64,000 nt of DNA. Origin: Neoscytalidium dimidiatum. Lineage: Eukaryota > Ascomycota > Dothideomycetes > Botryosphaeriales > Botryosphaeriaceae. The notes below the pieces were generated by a model that made no database searches, was not told where the DNA came from, and worked only from the letters and a program-made list of their open reading frames with translations. The stretch lies in the NCBI GenBank assembly GCA_037367355.1, contig CM074701.1, forward strand, positions 310,001 to 374,000, written 5' to 3'. Below, in pieces: positions 10,635 to 22,179 of the stretch (within the stretch, counting starts at the first letter, position 1; every line of letters begins with the position of its first letter). The translations under genes and the position numbers were made by a program.

Positions 10635-12480
10635 TATTGAAGAATTTGGCTAATTGACCCCGACAATGACGACTGGTCCTATGAAGTCTTGTCGTACACT
10701 CGGAATACGCCGGACTGTTCACGCGAGCTCACGATCCTCTACTAAATCAGCACTACCCAGAGTTCAGAAAATCTGCGAAGGATCAGACTCAAACAATCCG
10801 CTGCTACCTGCAGCTTTCGACATGCCTCTGACGTCGGAGAAATCTTGTTGGATGCCGTGTGCATCAATCCGAATGACAAAGAGGGAAAAAGCCATCAGAT
10901 GACGCGCATGCGGGACATATATCGTCGTGCTTCTGGGATCTTCGTTTGATTCGGTGATCGGCCTGGAGCTGCTGATAAGTTGAGATTGATTGACAAGATG
11001 TCAAGGGGAGTCGAAAGAGCTGAATGCCATTTGGTCAATACGGATTTGAAAACGTTAGTCCAGGTACTCAATCAGATTATCTATTTGTCCTAGTTGTCCA
11101 GGCGCTGGATAATCCAAGAATTCGCCCTTAACAGTCACGTATATTCCTTCTACGGGCAGATCTGCAATGCCTTGGGTGCGATTGGCGTGGCTTATTCAGG
11201 GCCTTCCCCCTGAGAGCCTGCCAAATTTCAAAGCCACCAAACCAGGTTTGCTTATCTTCGAGCTTTGGAAAACCTGGGCTCTGGAAAGAACCGAAAACGG
11301 CTGTAGACTTTCCACTCTTTAATGTATATTCGACCATTTCGTCTATGTAGACAACAAAGAATGGATATTCTCACTCATTCCCATAGCCAAGGATGTCATG
11401 GCTTCAATGGAATCCTCCTTCACTAGAAAATTGACGCTGATTGGGTTGAAGATTGACTATATGCTTACCGTGTAGGAAGCTTACAACCAGTTCATAGAGA
11501 TTGCAGGCATGTTTCATGGAATGTATTAGCTGTTCGACGAAGCCAGTGCTCGTTGAAGTGGATTATCCGGAGCGAATGATTTACCATCATAGGTGTCTAA
11601 TTGGACTGTTTCCCGGAATATCAATCCATGTCCCCCAGCCCGCCTCTGAAAGGCTTCTTCGGAGATGCCAAAAGATGGATTATGTGTTTTATCGACACGT
11701 TAATTTGAGCAAATTCATGTTTGGATTGATTAAAGATTAACATTTCATTTCCAAATCGGCATATTGGAGTGGGCCCATGAAGTATCTAAATCGCGCCCTG
11801 ACGAGATCAAGAAGCAAAGAGAGTAATGGGCATTCCATTTCTAAAATAATCATGAAATGGAGCAGTCAATATCCAGTTCGTGCAAACATTGCTGCAGCTG
11901 GATCATGGATCCGATCCACTATCGAAACGATCACATGTTCCACAGATCAGTTTACCGATCTGCTCATATCTGGCAGGAGCTTTCTCAGCTGCATCAAGTC
12001 GGGCATTCAGGAATAACTCAAAGATCCTGCAAAGTGCTTTGATCAGAGAGAAATTGAACATCTTGCTTACAGAGCGCACAATTGCTGCCCATCGATGTGG
12101 GTGGGTCATAACGCTCATGAGATTACTTGTCTGTGATTGTTTCGACCAGGAGGTAAGTTAAACTCCATTTGTTGAATTGATCAACATAATGATGGACGAT
12201 AGATGCTTCTTCACTGGGAACATGAACGGTGCGGGAATGAACAGTGGGCAGGGAACATCATACGGGATTGCAACATCAGCAGTTGCCAGCGGAAGCAAGA
12301 TTTTGTGCTTCGTTTCCAGAGTTGAGAGGAACTATGAGGATTCTGATTATTACGCTGATAGATTAAGAGCACTGCATAATATGTGGATGAAAGCTTATGC
12401 AACCAGAGAAAACTCGGAACAATGGCCTACAAATACCAGGTCGCATGACGTCGAAATAGAGGGCTACTTGAGTTTATAAT
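10635..12480 (+). pseudogene. HET-domain (heterokaryon incompatibility) protein, broken
   Basis: The characteristic order of HET-domain motifs can be read, with interruptions. It starts with DDWSYEVLSYT near 10665 (family: YEALSYTWG). Next is EILLDAVCINPNDKE near 10840, then MRDIYRRASGIFV-stop-FGD near 10905-10960. RRWIIQEFALNSHVYS follows near 11100, then a post-domain segment with LPS-stop-VSNWT near 11575 (family: LPSWVPDWS). Two stops fall where the family has Trp (TGG to TGA and TGG to TAG), and others look like CAR to TAR. Family knowledge: HET proteins trigger cell death on contact between incompatible individuals. This copy cannot encode a full protein. The 3' limit is uncertain; the last open stretch is 12177-12479. 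Confidence 0.75.
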
Positions 12481-13553
12481 CCACGATTGAACTTATAGGA
12501 GACTGCTCCATCGTGCCGCCGGCGAAGGTCATTGAACAGCTCTGGCTGTCGTTGGAATATGGTTTCCAAACTTCTTATTACTTACCGAATATTTCGCGCG
12601 AAGATACGATTTCACAGTGAGTTCGAGGTATGTGCATGCCAGACCCTTATTTATTTTCTCAGTAATACTTACTAGCTAACTAAAACCTTTCCTCTGTCAG
12701 CTCTGGTGCTTTGATGGCATGGGCTTCGGTAAATGGTATTCCAAAGTTACCTACCTTCTCACTGTGCTTTTCTTGCTAGGAGACTCAAGTATTAGAAACT
12801 AGTCAACATGCACATTTCAATCTTTTGCATTTATCAATGGTAAGATATATGCCTGTGAATCGTAGAATCTTGGCTTCACATTGCAGATGCAGACCCTTTG
12901 AATTTGATCAAGGATGAAGAGAGCTTTTGAGATCAATGAAATTTGCATAATACTCTATCAATACAGTACTACGAAAAGAACATGGTTAGAGCAATGCTGA
13001 GGTCACTGTATTTCTTGCGGAGAAGAAATAATGTTCAATTCTCGTGGATGGAAGGGGCCAAGTAGAGGATCCTTAGCAACTTTGACATACGCTGACGATC
13101 ACATTCATAATCAGAAGAGTCCACCAAGATATAAAAAGTTGACCTTAGAAGGCTGTCTAGCTAATAAACAACACAGATGAGTGCCACGTCTGTCGCTATC
13201 CGCCAACAACAGTTGAAGGAAGCCTCTTTCACTTGGCATGCTAATATTCAAGAACTTCTTAGCATCTTCTTCAGGCATTGACTATGTACTGCCGCATTCA
13301 AACAAACTATCAAACCCAGGGCGAAGTGGTCGATCCGCATCGTATGGGTATGCAAGAGATTGGTTCTGGAGAAGCTTCAGCACTTTGCCAAGCATGCTGA
13401 TATTCTGCAGTTGTAGGAAAATAAGCGCAATCGTTTGAGTTACTGGAGAAGGATTTTTCGATGACACTTTCCAGAGTCAAGAAATTAAGGAGAAATAATG
13501 TAGCGTGTAGAACAAAACTCCATTGTGCTGCAAGAGCAATGGTATTGCAGCTG
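12481..13553. other. AT-rich intergenic DNA, includes 3' flank of the minus-strand gene
   Basis: No supported gene. A minus-strand open stretch at 13282-13567 lies just beyond the stop codon of the next gene and could be an alternative last exon or untranslated region. It contains no family motif. Confidence 0.45.
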
Positions 13554-14693
13554 TCAACTCTGGCCAAGCCTTGTCAGGTACATTAAAGCCGTTTCAACAT
13601 CCTGATGCACGGCTGAGTGTCCTGTCGCAATATTCAAATTGTAATCTCCTTCACCTCCACTTGGGAAGTTGTCATGGCTTGCTCGCATTAGACCTGCAAC
13701 GTCCAGGTTCATCCTTGCGCCGTCGAAGTCATGTGTCCAGTAGTGGACAAGATGAGCCGTCTGATAAGACTATTAGCAGGTGAATGCTCCATGGTATAGA
13801 AGAAAGGACAGCGACGGGTGATGTCAGTGGAGAATTGAGATGCCTTACCATTCTCTGATAAGATCCTCCCTCAAGCGAATCCCAAGTTACATCCAGAAGC
13901 ATAGGGTAGCACGACAGCACTTCAAGATCTTGCCTATGTCCAGGGATCCTTGTGTACTGGGAAGCGCTCCTCCTCTCTAATGCATGTGTGGCAGGGGATG
14001 CCTCGATCGAGGTGATGGAACGGGTTGGGCCGAGTATTTCTGCAGCAGGGATCGTAACGTCCGGGTACGGGAAGAACACCTCCGCCCAGCCGCAGTAGAC
14101 ACCCGGGGCGAGGACTTCCCCGCCTCTTAACGAGCGAAACCTTAGAGAGTCATCTTCTACTGAGACCTGAATGTAAGTATTAGCTTTCGATAGAAGGCAC
14201 GGGCTTATCTACGTACTGCTGGCCGTGTTGAAGCTTTGCTCTGTTTCTCAACCACACCAGACAGCCGGCAGATGTGGGATTGACCCATCGATTGCCGGTG
14301 GTATGAAGGGTCGGACATGGCAAAGCGCGCAACTTCCTGCCGAGGTGCGGTCGATGAGATACCACCCTTGCGATCCCGTCCGCTCGGACGGGTCTCAAGC
14401 GGCCGCGCACCGGCTGAAGTTCCGAGGCCGTACAGTGCCTGCGAGATCGGGCTTTCCCTTTCGCTTTCATGCAGGAATCTCTGCATCGGACTTAAGTGCT
14501 GGTGATTGCCCGAAAAAGCACTGCTTCCTCCCCATGGCTGATCTGCCGAGGCGTATGCAGGCTGGGATCTGGGCTTGAAAGGATCTCTAGGTTCATAAGG
14601 AGGCTCAGGGTTTGAGTTTTCGCACACGGTGCTACTGCAGTAGCATTGGCTGCTCCAACTTGCCAAAGAGGCGTTGTCTTGCGTGTCGAACAT
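13554..14693 (-). CDS. Uncharacterised three-exon protein, lineage-specific
   Basis: Hand-spliced exons 14693-14217, 14166-13849 and 13760-13554 give 333 residues. Both introns (50 and 88 bp) have GT..CAG borders, CTAAT-like branch points and phase 0, and the frame stays open across both junctions; this is the main evidence that the gene is real. The first ~160 residues are polar and low in hydrophobics, probably disordered. The second exon is compact and richer in hydrophobics, with an APGVYCGWAEVFFPYPD segment. The third has HYWTHDFDGARMNLD and a short helical end. I do not recognise the family and see no signal peptide or membrane segment. An in-frame stop immediately precedes the ATG, which supports this start unless an upstream exon exists. 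It is transcribed away from the dioxygenase gene, with 1.46 kb between. Confidence 0.6.
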
Positions 14694-15141
14694 GATTCAG
14701 TGTGTGATTCGCTGCCGGGTGGGGGGCGGAATGACGCTTGCGCTACGCTTGCAGTGGCAAAGACGGGCCACTTTTGCTCACCGTAGACCGGACTGTAGCC
14801 TGGAGAGTGCCCGAGATGGGTTGAGGAGGAAAGACGTGCCTGAAGCTGATCGCGTTTTGTCGGCACGGTCGATATCTCGCGGCATCTCGCCGGCCACGGT
14901 GAAGCGGCAATCGCTGAGCATCTCTCCTTCGCCGGTCAGCGCTGATTGGTGGCCTCTGCGAGCGCCCAGAGTGCGGCTTCGCCGGTTGAGGCACTCTTCC
15001 ACATATGCCTGCTCTGTGTAACATTATAAGCGCTCCCAGCCCAATCGCTGTGTTACACGCAGATGCGTGCAGTAAGCTGAGGCGGAGCGCCATCGCAAGG
15101 GCAACAAGCCGCGCACATGGCTCTTGCAAGGGCGCCCGGCG

Positions 15142-15182
15142 CGCATCGCATCGCATCGCATCGCGTCGCATCGCATCGCACG
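15142..15182. repeat. (GCATC)n pentanucleotide microsatellite
   Basis: About eight tandem copies of a 5-base unit, one with an A-to-G change (GCGTC), in the shared promoter region of two divergent genes. Confidence 0.9.
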
Positions 15183-16079
15183 CTCTTTCGTAAGCTCACC
15201 ATCTCGGACTATCTATCCTCTGATGAAAATTTGCAAACATGCCGAAACCACAACCTCTGCTGCCTTGTCGCCGTCGCGCATTAAGAGTCCGCATTGTCCG
15301 CGCGCTGGCCGGTTCTGGCCATGAGCAAGGATTTTCTTCGCAAGGTGACGCAACTCGGTATGCCCCATCGGGTAAACCTGGCTCGAAGTCCGGGAGTAGT
15401 CAGCCTTGTCTGGATGGAGGCCGCCGGCCTCGAGACGTGAGTGCGGGATGAGCAGGGTGAAGAGTATTCCGCAGTCGCGCGTTTCGTGGGCCACACCGGC
15501 CTCCGCCGACACTGTACCGCGCGCAGCACGCGGTGAACTTCTCCTGCGCCTTTGCGAACCATACCCTCTTCGGCGTGAGACTTCTATCAAACCTCCTGTT
15601 TTGACCCGTTTTTTCACTTGTACTTTCCTAAATAATCACACCGCGGCCAGGAGCCAGGTCCTCTGATTCGTTGTCCCACCCCCCCCGTGCCCGTCACGCT
15701 TTGAAGGCGTCTCTACACACAATACGAGCGGCTCATTTACAGTCGGGCGAGTCGTTCCGGGCGCTGTGAGAATGTGCCTAGGCTCCAATGTACTCTTATG
15801 ACTACTTTTGTGGCGGTGTTTGTAGACAACCGTGGCTAACAATCACCCGTCATGACACGCTTTGCCTCGAAGTCAGCCCTGTTCCTGACCGGGGAGTTCC
15901 CAGGCGTGTCCTACCGCCCCGTTTTCAGCGCTCTTGCGCAGTAACTCTCTCGTCTTGGACAACTTCTGCGCAGTTAGGAGCACTATTCTAGGATGCCAGC
16001 TGACTTTCCTCCCTGGGGGGGCGAGATGGGAGTCTAAGCCTGAGTGCAGCCTCCAGAGCCTCAAACAGAATGAATACGA

Positions 16080-16086
16080 TATAAAA
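16080..16086 (+). promoter_or_regulatory. TATA box of the TauD-like dioxygenase gene
   Basis: TATAAAA lies 77 bases before the dioxygenase start codon, a normal distance for a short fungal leader. It is followed by a purine-rich GAGAGAGAGAG stretch. Confidence 0.5.
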
Positions 16087-16156
16087 ACCCAAAGCTCAGG
16101 AGAGAGAGAGAGCAAGAGCACCAAATTACCCAGCAGCCTCCGCATCCACACTCGCA

Positions 16157-17593
16157 ATGAACTCCAACAACATGCACCCAACTTTTGTCTTCGAGTTCAA
16201 CCACTTCGATCTCCTTTCCGGGAAGATCTGGCATCAGACAGGCCTCCCGGAGAAGGATGAACTCAACCGCGATATTTCCCGCCCAGACATCTCTCACCCG
16301 TTCCAGCACTTTCCTGAGTACATTCACTCGGAACTTTGCTGGGACTCGGCCGATTTCAAGGGCAAGGAGTATGTCGTGACCCTCCAAAGCAAGGACATCG
16401 GCGCCGTCGAGCAGGCAATCCAGCATTTCAAAAGTAAGTACCGGCCTCGCTTCCAACGTTTTTCCTCAGCCTAACCCAGTTACAGGTCTCGGCAAGGAAT
16501 TGTCCTTCCTGGATCCCTCGACTTTCCCCCTTCCCTCTGAACTCGCCAACCGTCTCCGCTGCATGAGCGCGATTATCCATTCTGGGGCCGGATTCGTCGT
16601 GATCCGCGGCCTGAACCCGAAGAAGTACACCGAGAGGGACAACGTCATTGCCTACGCCGGCATCGCGAGCCATGTCGGCACTCAGAGGAGCTCGAACACC
16701 AAGGGTATGGCTATGGGTACGTATAGGTGTATTCCGGGAATGAGGTCCGCTGGCCAGCAGGCTAACGGTGTTCCAGTCCACATCCGTGATGCGAGCAACG
16801 ACGTGAAGCCTAAGGACTTGGCGGCGGACAAGGAGTTGGCACCCTCGAAGCAGAAGGGTGGAATGGTAAGAGCCACTCTCGGAGAATTTTATCCCAAGTC
16901 CGCATTGCTGACTGTCGAGTTAGAAATTCCATGCCGACAGGGTGTACGCCCCTATCCTCAGCCTGTACCTCCGCAGCCTGGCAGCTACCGGCGGCGACCA
17001 ATACATTGCCAGCTTCGCGACCATTTACAACAAGCTGATGGAACAAGATCCTGATGTCCTCCGTGTGCTTGCTGAAGACTGGCAGTGGGCTCCTGCTGAT
17101 GGGTAAGCGAGTCCTTATTGGTAATCAAGTTGTCAGGGGTAACTAACCCAGTCATAGGCCCGACGGCGAAAAAGCTCCGAACAGAATGCCCGCCATGCTT
17201 CATGCTGACGGTCGCGTCATGCTCCAGCTTGTCTGGACTCCGTTCCTCAAGAACCCCGGCCTTGCTACTCCCGAGCAGCGCCACGCTCTCGAGGCTGTGC
17301 AGAGGGTCGCCGAGGAAAGCTGCATCAAGCTGGACCAACAGGAGGGTGACATCGTCATGATCAACAACCTCTCTATCCTCCACACCCGCTCCGCGTTCCA
17401 GGACTCCGCGACGCAGAAGCGCCACCTCATGCGCTTAGGCCTCCGCGATCCGAATGAGGCGTGGAGGATGCCTGACGATTATGCCGAGCTGTTCGGAAAG
17501 GGCTTCATTGCTCCGTACGAGCACCAGACCATTCCCGTTGAGGACTTTGATGCTTGGGATAAGACTACCACGGATGATGCCAACCACGGCTGA
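16157..17593 (+). CDS. TauD/TfdA-type Fe(II)/2-oxoglutarate-dependent dioxygenase
   Basis: Five exons (16157-16433, 16486-16716, 16777-16865, 16924-17102, 17158-17593) with four 52-60-bp introns give 403 residues. The family hydroxylates or decarboxylates small molecules using Fe(II), O2 and 2-oxoglutarate. The iron ligands are readable: H202-A-D204 in KFHADRV, and a distal histidine at about 334 in the SILHTRSAF segment. An arginine near 351 (MRLGLRD) is the likely 2-oxoglutarate-binding residue. Upstream, SGAGFVVIRGL is typical of the clavaminate-synthase-like fold. The HxD motif spans the exon 3/4 junction, which supports the splicing. The gene converges with a Zn2Cys6 factor only 139 bp downstream, so that factor may regulate it; this is inference. 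The substrate cannot be told from the sequence. Confidence 0.88.
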
Positions 17594-17732
17594 GGTGCTC
17601 ATCCATTCGAGGGATCGATCATCTGGTCCCGGAATAGCTGCTTGATCCACCTGTCATCGGGCTCCGGATTCTTTCTTTCACCTGTATTGCCTACAAGATC
17701 TCGAATGTTTCCTTTCATTTCTGGCTTTGTAT

Positions 17733-20465
17733 TTAGACCGATCGCTTATCTAGCAATAGATGGGAGTACTTAATTTGCTTACCCTGTTCTTGTAGCAGGT
17801 GCACTGCTTTGTGCATGTAAATGGCCGCATCCTCGTCCAACTTCGCTTGCTTCCTGACGAAGTCCACTCCCTTCTTCGCCTCTTCAAAGGGAAGAAAGCC
17901 GCGAAGGACATAGCGAAAGTGGTAGAGCATGTTCGAAGCTGAGTGGTCCCATTCTTCCACCATCGTTTTGACATGATAACTGACTTGATTACCAGAACCC
18001 TTAGATGTTGGGATTGAGAAATCAGTTAAGAACGGATCATTTTACCTTCGTCAGGGGAGCTGCTTACGGTCTTCTCTCGGGCTCTCATGAACCCTACCGC
18101 TTCGCCATGGATGTATTTGAGGTGTGACACAATAACAAAGTACGCCAGGAAAATCTCATACCATGGCTTAGGATCGCGCTGGAAGATGGCCTTTCTCAAC
18201 TCCTTCTTGAGTTTCTTTTCGTCTTCTGTCATCATGTTAATGAATGTTACGTCTTTTTGGTGACAGAGGGCTGGCGATATTGGTAAGGAACCGCAGTAAC
18301 CTTCGGCCGCGTGGTCAACCTTCGGAGTACCAAGAGTCTCCGGACCGACTATGCAGCCCCATCCCTGGCAGAAGATCGCAGTCGAGCGTATGCGCAAGGC
18401 CAGCCGAACCATCTCGCTTTTATATTTGCGAGAAAAGCGATATGCTTCCTCGAACGTGAGGCGGGTGAGTTCATCGTTGATATTTTGCAACATCCGTTGT
18501 TCCACAGCTGTTCGGCTGCCTTCGACCATTTCGTGGATAATGCCAGAGAGTTCATGGTCCTCTGCGCACGCAAATGGGGGAAGCCGAACAGTGATCGGCC
18601 TGCCATTCACCTGCCACTCTTCCTCCACGATGTCATTTTCTCGAGGAGAGAATTCTCGGCACCTGACTTTGATGGGCGGTATTTCCACCGGTACGTTCCC
18701 CGGAAGCGTCCAGCGCACTTCAATCGTCTTGTACCCAAGGTTCTTACTGGTCCAGAGGTATTTCCGAAAGGCCACCCGCGATTGCCCGAATTTTCCATTT
18801 GCTGAGCAAGGAGGATCAGTACCATAAAGGAAGGATACGCGACCCGAGCATGATACTCACCGTGTCGGACAAGGCTAATATCCTTGAGATCCTCACGAGA
18901 ACAAGGTTGGAAGAACAACCTGTGCGTTACCGCAAGTTCTGAACACCGGCGGCACGGGTTATCTTGGTCACACTTTGAATGCGATGTCAGCGCATGCACA
19001 CAAGCCGGGGTGTTGGTCGTGAAGCAGCTACCTCGACCTTGTACATCCGACAACGGATGCAAGCTCCCATCCTCCTCACTTGCTTCGTCTTGGTGCGCGC
19101 CGCTTCGGTTGGCTTCCCCTTCTTCCTTTTCCTCACATTTCCTGGCTCCGCGCTATCGGATGAATAGTCCAGGCGCCAATCCCGAGATGTTGGTTGAGCT
19201 GGACGGGCAGGTTGCCGGCTTTCTTGACAATCAAGATAACCTAGCGAGTTCCCTGGGCTGTTGTCAACATCGGTGATGACGATGTTCGGACATGCGCCGC
19301 TAATATCGATCTCATTGACATCATTGAATTCGAGGCCCAAGATGTCCCATGTTGTTTCATGAGAGGGCGCTGCACAGACAGGATTGAGATCGGCGCTGCT
19401 GCAACCGAACGGAAGGGAAGCATTGAAATCAAAGTCAAATGAGTCCAATGCCCTTACGTGAGAGGTCGCGGGCATGACAATCTCGGAGCCAGTGCTGTTG
19501 CGACTGGTCGGGTGAGATACACCGAATGCAAAGTCAAATGTCCCCAACGTTCCTTCGTAAGAGATTGAGGTGACTGCTCGGGATGACACTGGAGCAGGCG
19601 CCGGGTTGGGAGCGGCATAGCCTATGGTAGGACTGATTTCGCGTGAGGGGAGGCTAGAGATTATCTCGAAGCTTTCGGGTGTGTTCTTCTCATTGGCTAT
19701 GTGAGTCCAGGAATCACTGGAGCTTCCGGACGACGAGGCTTGGCGTAGAAGCTCCAAGACTCCGTCATCTTGCTCGAGGTTTTGAAGGTCGACGTAATCC
19801 CAATTATTGGCGCCATTGTCGCCAAAACCGAAGGAGGGTAAATCAGAGGGCGGTAGAAGATCTGGAAAAGCTGCGAGGTTCTGCCCGTCGGCGGAAAGTT
19901 GTGTGTAGGAGTTAGGGAATTGAGATCCGTTGCTGTACCAATTCTGCGGGGCAACGGGTGGGTTCAGGTGTCCTCGATGTGCGCCCGATGGATGATGCTG
20001 CACTTGGGGGCCAAATAACGCCTGCCACGTATCGTGCGAAGCGGTGTCGCTCACAGCCGCCGGCGGGATGGTTCTCGACACATGCGTTTGAAAAGTCTGT
20101 TGTGGCACGAGGCTGCCGGAAACGTCACCGAGGAATGTGCTGGGCGTCAAAGACACAGGAGGGGTCAAGTTGACGTTCGCGAGGCTGGTTGCTGTGCTGA
20201 AGTCAAGCGGTGAAGCACTCCATCCACCGGTTAGGTGCAGATCATCAAACAGATCACCTGGCATATGCTGCGATACACCGTGTAGCAATGGGTCGAAGAC
20301 ATCTGTGAAGTTATTTGGGAGCTGGGGGGCCGAGCGGGGTCGATGTGCTCCACCGCGACTGCGCCGTCGCGGAGGCCCGGATGGAAACGCGTATTTGTCA
20401 AAGAGTGCCATGAGTCGCAGCGCGTTGCCCGACACCAGGATAGACCTGGAAGATTGAGGGTCCAA
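17733..20465 (-). CDS. Zn(II)2Cys6 transcription factor with a central zinc cluster
   Basis: Exons 20465-19032, 18972-18861, 18801-18068 and 17999-17733 give about 848 residues. The zinc cluster is split by the first intron: C469-IR-C472-RMYKVE-C479-DQDNP-C485-RR-C488, then C502. The basic stretch RKRKKGKP and KTKQVRR lies just before it. These factors bind DNA as nuclear regulators, often of nearby metabolic genes. Unusually, the cluster follows ~465 residues of Ser/Pro/Asn-rich, probably disordered sequence. A helical C-terminal domain of about 350 residues follows. The last intron is uncertain: a GTAAGC donor at 18067 with an acceptor at 18000 keeps frame, and a second donor/acceptor pair also works. 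The 3' end reads through a possible donor to TAA. The start could also be an internal Met (MALFDKY). Confidence 0.82.
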
Positions 20466-21125
20466 GAGCTCTGGATCGATCTGACTAGTGAGTGTTTCGG
20501 GGTGAGGAGATAATAAGGTCTACAAAATAATTGTCGACGAGGCTGTGCCAACTCATCTTAGTCGATAAGGCAAGGGTCGGCTTACCGAGCCATTTCAGGA
20601 AATGCCGCTGCATGCCACTACGGTTACGCGAACGCTATGCAGCTCAGATCCTGCAGCCATCATCACGATGGGCTCTAAGTTGGTATTGTGCTGGAGCCTG
20701 AGGCTCCGGCATTACCGCGTGCGGCATCGCACTCGATAACAGGGCAATCAGAATGGCGGAGAATCTTCCTCTGCCGAACGGGAGCGAGTTGACGCCTTAA
20801 AGCCTTGCGGCCGATTCCGTTCACCGGTCAGCCCATAAGCGGCAGGATGCGCGTAGCCTTTCGATCTTCAGTAGCTCGTGTTCGCCTTGTCCAACCATGA
20901 TTAACCGTGCAAGCTTCTCGGCTCCTTGAAGGCGTCGACCCGAATTATTACCTCATCCTGAAACCCTAAGAATGTGGAAGAGCATAATCGTATGCGCACC
21001 ATTTGCCTGATTTTGCAGAGCCTTACGGAAATTGATATGGTGGGTTTGCAGACTATAGTTAAAAGGAAGATCACTTCGCCCACCTGAACGAGAACAATGT
21101 CTATTGGAACACTCTCATCCTCAAA
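20466..21125. other. Divergent intergenic region between the Zn2Cys6 and GNAT genes
   Basis: A probable shared promoter region of 660 bases. No reading frame has recognisable content, and I see no clear TATA box for either gene. Confidence 0.45.
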
Positions 21126-22179
21126 ATGTCAATTCCACGTCTTGGGAAGCTCCGCTTGGCCCGAATCTCTGACCTCCCACGTATAGGCATTGTTATGACT
21201 GCCGGATTCTATTACTCTCCCGTCTTTCGGTACTTGCGTCCTGACTACAAAACCTACCCTCAAGATACGATTGCCAGCTATCAATCTGAGTGTCGAGCAA
21301 GCATTCTTGATCCGGACTCTGTTGTCATCGTTGCTGAACAAGCTTACGACGAGATCGAAGCCGACGCTGTGTTCAATGAACTGAAGCAAATTTATCCTCC
21401 AATTCACGAACAAACTCCAGAAGTTGACCAAAACGGGGGAACGGTCATTGTGGGAGTGGCAACTCTTTCACTCAAGGCTGTTCCACAATGTTCAGGGCGG
21501 TTCTTGCCAGATGGTGAGTATGTGCATGTGTGAGCCGATACGACGGTCAGCTTATGGGACCTACAGGCACGGCGTCCGAGAAGCCGGCTCATGATCCCAA
21601 AGACCTTGGACGGGACAAATGCCCTCATGCCATTGAGAGCTTTAATAACATTCAGGATGAAGAAAGAAAGAAGTGAGTGGCCTTTGATTGTTCAAAGGAG
21701 ATGCGTTTAATCCTTGGTGCCGCAGGAGATTCAGAGGCTGTATGGAAGTCACTTCCATAGCTGTCCATCCAGCATACTGGCGAAAGGGACATGGAAGTGA
21801 CATGGCCAAAGAATTCATGGCACTTGCAGACATCTATGGAAAACGACTGTGTGTATCTGCAGCACCTATGGGAGCCGAGCTCTCTAAGGCCGTTGGCTTT
21901 AAGAAAGAGACAATTATCTTCGTCGATGGCTATGAGCAGCATCCAGACCCAATTCGCCTCTGGTTTGGATTCCATCAGAGACCAAATGGACGGTGTTGGA
22001 ACAAGCGCTGGCTGAATTCATTCATGCATACCATAGGCCAGTTTATAGGCCAGTTCTCGTTGTGTGTTTTTAATGTCTTGACAATGTCCACATATTCCAA
22101 AAAGGGAAGGGGGGCGAAATCGTCGTGCAACCGGGATTTGTCCGTGGACAGCCTGTATGACTGGATGGAGAAGGTATAA
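21126..22179 (+). CDS. GNAT-family N-acetyltransferase
   Basis: Exons 21126-21513, 21567-21672 and 21726-22179, with two 53-bp introns (GTGAGT..CAG), give 315 residues. The acetyl-CoA-binding motif R/QxxGxG/A is visible as R184-K-G-H-G-S189, just after the beta-strand EVTSIAVHPAYW, and is followed by the usual helix MAKEFMALADIYGKRL. The second half of the fold follows (SAAPMGAELSKAVGFKKE). The N-terminal part has a divergent first half of the GNAT fold (LARISDLPRIGIVMTAGF). A C-terminal tail of about 70 residues is polar and basic. Fungal proteins of this architecture are generally uncharacterised small-molecule acetyltransferases. The gene is divergent from the Zn2Cys6 factor and may share its regulation. 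Confidence 0.85.

Larger units (their letters stand above)
14694..16156. other. Divergent intergenic region between the 333-aa gene and the dioxygenase gene
   Basis: This should hold the promoters of both flanking genes. It contains a pentanucleotide microsatellite and, at its right edge, a TATA-like box. Other open frames are short, overlap on both strands and lack motifs. Confidence 0.5.

Noticed and set aside
18026..18067. Read-through of the Zn2Cys6 third exon to the stop at 18026
   Set aside because: A good GTAAGC donor at 18067 and a frame-keeping acceptor join it to a coherent downstream exon, so the read-through end is probably intronic.
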